A stretch of 64,000 bases of DNA. Origin: Adineta steineri. Taxonomy: Eukaryota > Rotifera > Eurotatoria > Adinetida > Adinetidae. The DNA lies in NCBI GenBank assembly GCA_905250115.1, contig CAJNOI010000032.1:434001-498000 (forward strand), read 5' to 3'. Position numbers and translations under genes: made by a program. This document shows, in pieces, positions 58,801 to 64,000 of the stretch (position 1 is its first letter; each line of letters begins with the position of its first letter). The notes beneath the pieces were generated by a model. It worked only from the letters and a program-made list of their open reading frames with translations. It did not search any database and was not told the DNA's origin.

Positions 58801-61800
58801 TACAAAATTGACATAAGGATTTTGGAAATCACAGTGTATATATAAATTAAAATCAAATCGATAATATCAGCAATCCGAATGTCACAGAGAAAAGTCAGAT
58901 TGAGCAATTATGTTTTTTTATCATAGTGAATATTAAGGTTTCATTCCCTTAGTGTGAATTGCAAGTCTAAAGGTAGAATGAGAAATATGTGTTTTTTATT
59001 TCTATCAATGTGTTGTTTATTTAAATAAATGAATTCTCTACTTTTTATTCAATTTAATATAATAGTAGTTGAATGCTAAAGACTGTTATGTTTATTGTAA
59101 GATTAATATCAGTATGATCATTAATTGTTGATCTTATTAATAGAAAAGAAAATGTCCGATATCACGATCAAATGAAGATAGACAGTATGTGTATCATCTG
59201 ATTTTATACAGCAAAATCAAATATGTATGAAAAACATTTCTAATATAAATTATGAGAATATATTTCATGAAAATATATTCATTAGTTTTATATCATTTTA
59301 ATCTTGATTTGATTGCATTGTACAAAGCCAATAGTTAGAATATAGACATCTTTTCATCGTGTATATAAAGAGATATATAGTTTGAATCAATTAAGTTTCA
59401 AACAATTCTTTTTCTTTTTTCATCATCATTATCATCATTATCAAATTGAAAACAATATAATTTGTTAAGGTTTTCAATTGTTTACTGTTAAAAGATTTGA
59501 AAATAAATTCGAAAAATGGAAATTATCGATTCTATATCAGACATATATTTTACATTTTCTCAATGTAAATTATAATGGAAAAAATGATCTCAGATAGCGT
59601 TTTATCAATTAAAAAACATACTTGATCTTTTTCAACTATAATTATCTTTACAATAATAAAAGCTTAGTGATAGAGAAAGAAAGAATGGCAAATAAAATCG
59701 ATCAGACAATTTCATGGGATAATCATTAAGGTTCAAAAGTCTTGAATTACATAATATTTTATGTTGAAATATTCTAGTAATATAAAGATATTGAAAAATC
59801 TTATTAATAAAAATAAACTCATTGTTTTATGCAAACGATTTTTTCTAAACAACAATGACACCCGCAGAATCATTTTTAACCAAGGCTAGAAACATGTTTT
59901 CTGTTATGAATAGTTGAAACTAATCTGTTTCATATTGTTAAAATCTTTTTTTTATTAATTCTTGAAAATATAACGAAAGAACTGCAATGATATTGTCTTT
60001 TTGTGAAATAATTCAAATCATATAATTTTATTTTGATGAAAACTTGTTCGACTAATCATTTAAATAATTTTATTTCCTTAATAATAATATTTTTGAATAA
60101 AGAGAGAAATGATATCCAACTGACAACTTCTCTCACAATATGAAGATCAATCGACAGTGGATTGTCGTGTGAATATGTGGCAGGACTTTGACAAAATGTA
60201 ATTTATTTATCATAACTATGATTATTTTTTCATTATACGTACGTTCAACTACGATATTTTCATTGTAATTACGTGTGTATGAGAGTGGGATCGTAATAAT
60301 GCTTATTCAATATTCGCGTTATTGGACACGAACATGTATAGATGTTCGTAGTGGACAAACGTCACTTTTTCATCGCAATAGAACACGTGGAAACGGTTCA
60401 GTGATTTTGTTTTAAAAATTGTTTAACTTTTTTCTACACTATTTTATTTCTTTGAGAAAAATCAATTGAATTTTATTGTAGAATATTTTATTCAATGTTA
60501 TGTTAAATGTGAGAGAGAAAGTCTTAGAAAAAGCTTTTTAACAATATTTTCTTTATATTCTAGTGGAGAAACTGAAATAATTTAGTTATATTTTTTATGA
60601 TTATTTGAATTGTCCAAATAATGAACAAAATATATATTAGAAATATCTGCGATAATTTATGTAAGTTTTTAATAAATTGTTTCCGTCTTCAATTTGAAGA
60701 TTTTCATTGAGAATATTTTTATAACAATATTTGATTTTTTTAATTTGAAAATTCATAAAAAAAAACTCAACTACACGAAGAGATTTTCTTATATTAATTA
60801 GATTAGTTTTGATGCATTTTCTGTTTTATTTTAAATAGAATTGAGAATTAACTCATTATATTTATCATGTTTTAATCAAAATATTATATTATCTAAGAAT
60901 TCAAAATAGAAATTTTTTAACAAATTCGAACTGTATATAAAAACACTTTCTTTTACTTTTTTCTTACATAGCAGAATACATATAATGTATCATCTGCTCT
61001 GTATTCGGTATTTTCGAGTCTTCTATTCCATCACATGATGTTTCTTGTTAAAATATTAAAGACGAAAATATTTATCAAAGTTAGATTAGAATGTTTTCAA
61101 TTTCTTTGCCACCATATAGCTAATTTCTCTTGATTCTTGTTTATTTTTTGTTTCACAGCAATCAGTGCAACGTCTGTGAATTTTGTACACAGATCCTTCT
61201 GTTTCTTTGAGCTTGTGATCAACCAGTTTGACTTGTTAAATGTTGTCTATTGCATAGTTTTCTTTATATATTATATAGTTATTCACGGTTCAATTTATCG
61301 TCAGTCATTTTTCTTTGTGAGAACTTGCGAATTCGAAGGATTTGTTTCATTCAATGAGTCAGCGCTGTCTTCTCTATTGACTTCTTCTGGCGACATATTA
61401 ACTATTAAAAAATTTTGATTGATCTTACACGAAAGAGCTGAAGAGATACGAATACGAGACAAAAATGTGGATATTTCGTTCTGTTACCTCTCGCATACTG
61501 TATACTGTACATTAGAGAACGAAAAAGAAACTTAAGTCACTACTGAGGTAGACACGAGATTCGATTCACTATCTTATTTGAAGGTAAAAAGAGAACGGAG
61601 AAAAATCAATAGAGCAGAAAAAAAACGAGTAAGTAGATTTATTAGAAGTTTGTTGTCTGCGTGATTGAATATCTTGATTAATTCTCGTATGAAAAGTGAA
61701 TTACCTCGAATGTGTTCATATATTTTTTAGGACGAAGATATATTTTGATAAAATATAAAAGAAAAATGTTTTTTTTTGTATTTTGTTAATCAGAATTAAA

Positions 61801-62520
61801 TAAACAAAATATTATCATATTGCTTTAAAAAAGAATTTCTAACATAAAAATAAATTTATTAAAAAGTTCTATATGATTTTTAACTTTTTATTTATCGTAC
61901 AAACAAAAGTCAATACTCTCGAAATTTTTACAATATTGTTCGAATATTTTCAATAGAATCTCATTCGATCGAGAGAACACTTTTTTTCTTTACGATTATA
62001 TTGAGAAAAATGGTGCTATATTCTATAAAATATCATCCAAAATAATGAAATTATAGTGATTCTTGTTGACATAATTATTAATTTTGAAAAGAAAAAGTCA
62101 AAGAATTTGTTTTTGTGACTCATAATTTCAACTCATCTTTTCTTTTTCTTATTTTTACAATAGAAATTTAATGTAATTATACTATATTACTGTATTGTTT
62201 TATTCTAAAATTATATCAACTGTATCTTTTGAAATATGTTTTGGCAACTAAACAATTTCCAGTAGAGAGTATAAATAAAAATACGATGCTTTAAGTAATA
62301 AAGCATCTTGACTTGAATAGTGAGATTACGAAAGAATTTTTTATACAAATAAATAAAAATTGAATAAAACTCTATTAAAATATTTCCTATTTATTTTATT
62401 CTAATAAAGTTTTACCTGTCGCAAGAAAATTAAAAAACTATTTTTATTTTTCGATTCTGGAAGATCTATTAGTAAATATTCTCATTTGTTTGTTATCTAA
62501 AATTGTTTCTATTTTATATA
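58801..62520. other. Gene-poor AT-rich region
   Basis: No supported genes, RNAs or repeats. The frame at 61137-61418 is hydrophobic and F/V-rich and looks like chance. The segment near 60300-60410 has slightly higher GC but no recognised content. Confidence 0.4.
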
Positions 62521-62539
62521 TATTTTTTTGTTTAATTTT

Positions 62540-63560
62540 AGTCTAATAAGAGATGTTAAACATCAACTTGCATCATTTGATATTGGATTTATCGACAAAA
62601 GTTTATCCTGTGCTTGTGGATTCACTGATGTATATATAAAAAATTTGAAAATATTAAATCGAACAAATGGAATGTCTCCTACTTTTACTGAATGGAAATA
62701 ATTTTATAAAGTTTATAAGAATAATTCAAAAATGAATCAAGTCAATATATTTATGTGTTTTCATCCTGCAGGAATGTGTGAATTATTTATGACATTTAAT
62801 TGGACAATGATTATTATTGCTTCATCTATATATTTGTATCATTATAGTAGCCATTTATTTATTCGATTTTTTTAAGATAAAAATATTTGAAATATAATTT
62901 AAAGAATGATTTTATCGTTATATTTCGATTATATATCTTCAATAAATGTATGAAATATTTACAATTTAATATTGGCAAAAATAAATCATAAAAAAAATGA
63001 TATCACAAAATATTCTATTCAGGTGGAATAAACTACGAAGAACAATTTTGAATAAAAAGAAATTCACTTTCTTATAATAAATAAAATAACATAGAAAGTT
63101 TATCTGAGTGTATTAAAATAAAGAAACGAATTTCATAGAGATGACTATAAAAAGAACTAATATGAATAGAATAGCATTATAAAAAAATGAATAGTAATTA
63201 TGAGATCAAACAATGAAAATTGGAAAGTATTTAATAAGATTTAATACACAACATGCATTTTTAATGACTTGTGATTATAATTTAGAATTTTTCTAAGCAC
63301 ATTTAGCATAGAAACTACGGTTGTTACACATCAATATATAAGCTCTAAAAAACATTAATCGCTTTTAATTATAAGGGGATATTTCAACTGAATTTGTTTT
63401 ATTTTATCAGCAATATCAAAGCTGGAAATAATTTATATGATGCAGAATATATTCGATATTTTATTGGAATTAAAGCAATCGTTCTAACATCATTATGTGC
63501 TTATACGAATGTGACATATTTGAGAAAAAAACAGAAATCTTTTCTTATTGCACTTATATG
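62540..63560 (+). pseudogene. Pseudogene of an uncharacterised metazoan protein family
   Basis: Two coding-like blocks belong together. The first (about 62545-62845) reads FDIGFIDKSLSCACGFTD, then FTEWK, a stop and a short spacer. It continues with FMCFHPAGMCELFMTFNW and IIIASSIYLYHY, then a further stop. The second (63415-63560) reads GNNLYDAEYIRYFIGIKA and AYTNVTYLRKKQKSFLIA. I recall a family in bdelloids and other animals with FHPASMCExFMPFN..IIVIAS followed by NNLYDxEYIRYFTGI and a CxYT.xxYxPxR motif. The stops and a roughly 0.57-kb replacement of the intervening coding region indicate decay. Function of the family is unknown to me. Confidence 0.55.
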
Positions 63561-63579
63561 TAACGAAATATTTATTCTC

Positions 63580-63798
63580 ATTGATTATTACCAAAGAGTT
63601 TTTTTTTATAGAAAAAGAATAAGTGAGTGTAAAACATATAGAATTATTTTTGTTGCAGTTTTCGATAAAATAAATTTCTATAAAAGAAAAAGCTTTTCAT
63701 TAATATAGATTACCTTGATAAAGAAAAAAAATCAGATGAAATTTATCTATATTTATGTGTGCTTGCTCGTATCTATACTACTATACGATATAACCCAT
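63580..63798. repeat. Dispersed duplicate segment, copy 2
   Basis: Matches 55655-55850 over about 0.2 kb with small indels. It overlaps the degraded 3' side of the preceding pseudogene and is cut off by the assembly gap. Confidence 0.75.
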
Positions 63799-63898
63799 NN
63801 NNNNNNNNNNNNNNNNNNNNNNNNNNNNNNNNNNNNNNNNNNNNNNNNNNNNNNNNNNNNNNNNNNNNNNNNNNNNNNNNNNNNNNNNNNNNNNNNNN
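63799..63898. other. Assembly gap (100 N)
   Basis: A run of exactly 100 undetermined bases, probably a scaffold-join placeholder rather than a measured gap. Confidence 0.99.
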
Positions 63899-64000
63899 TA
63901 CAACAAACAATCTTTCATCGATTACCTAATATTAAGAATGAAGGTGTGCTTATTTGTATAGATTTGTATCTTATATAGTCTTTGTTCTGTTAAGGACCAG

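Noticed and set aside
61137-61418. 93-codon plus-strand ORF
   Set aside because: Phe/Val/Ile-rich chance frame in AT-rich DNA, without splice or promoter context.

Overview
The window looks like nuclear DNA from a bdelloid rotifer. It is AT-rich, most genes are split by very short (about 50-60 nt) GT-AG introns, and the proteins are metazoan (ClC-7, DRG2, actin, ATP synthase f, RBM24/38, LIM, P4HA). It also carries protein types expanded in bdelloids: an FG-GAP/VCBS type II membrane protein, a repeated Cys-rich two-TM module and a fungal-like histidine acid phosphatase. Short tracts of GTGTGGG resemble the TGTGGG telomere repeat I recall for bdelloids. The organism call is an inference. Exon joins were worked out by hand from splice sites, reading-frame phase and protein conservation.

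1-27.4 kb is a compact, gene-dense segment. On the minus strand lie a carboxylesterase N-terminal part (1-955), a hypothetical protein (1444-1869), ClC-7 (3158-6364, with a 1-nt frameshift near its end) and DRG2 (6463-8201), which sits only 98 bp upstream of ClC-7. Divergent from DRG2 is actin (8807-9997), with a CArG box and TATA box. On the plus strand follow ATP synthase f (10638-11238), a hidden two-exon 100-aa membrane protein (12020-12376), a Ras-like GTPase (13977-14907), a disordered protein (17029-17740) tightly followed by an Ig-domain receptor (17901-19853), an intronless histidine acid phosphatase (20540-21937), a small GC-rich insertion (22166-22310) and an RBM24/38-type RNA-binding protein (22876-24937). 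A three-LIM protein is on the minus strand (26762-27400).

27.4-41.4 kb is gene-poor. It holds a decayed coding remnant (about 28.7-29.6 kb), then an unusual unit. A 36-bp minisatellite is followed by a perfect three-part heat-shock element, a TATA box, a short signal-peptide ORF, and about 7.6 kb of divergent 92-93 bp tandem repeats. The unit closes with a plausible 3' exon and AATAAA signals at 41.39 kb. This resembles the layout of a heat-shock-inducible satellite transcript such as Drosophila hsr-omega. It is the most interesting object in the window, and it is a hypothesis.

41.4-54.7 kb is an accessory region sprinkled with at least eight G/T-rich hairpin elements. It contains the three-exon FG-GAP membrane protein (42175-45474, minus), a gene encoding three tandem copies of a two-TM Cys-rich module (46139-50208, plus) and an intronless secreted GMC oxidoreductase (51838-53607, plus).

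54.7-64 kb has no intact gene that I can support. It contains a prolyl 4-hydroxylase alpha pseudogene (about 56.0-58.8 kb), a second pseudogene of an uncharacterised metazoan family (about 62.5-63.6 kb), a duplicated 0.2-kb segment (55.66 and 63.58 kb) and a 100-N gap.
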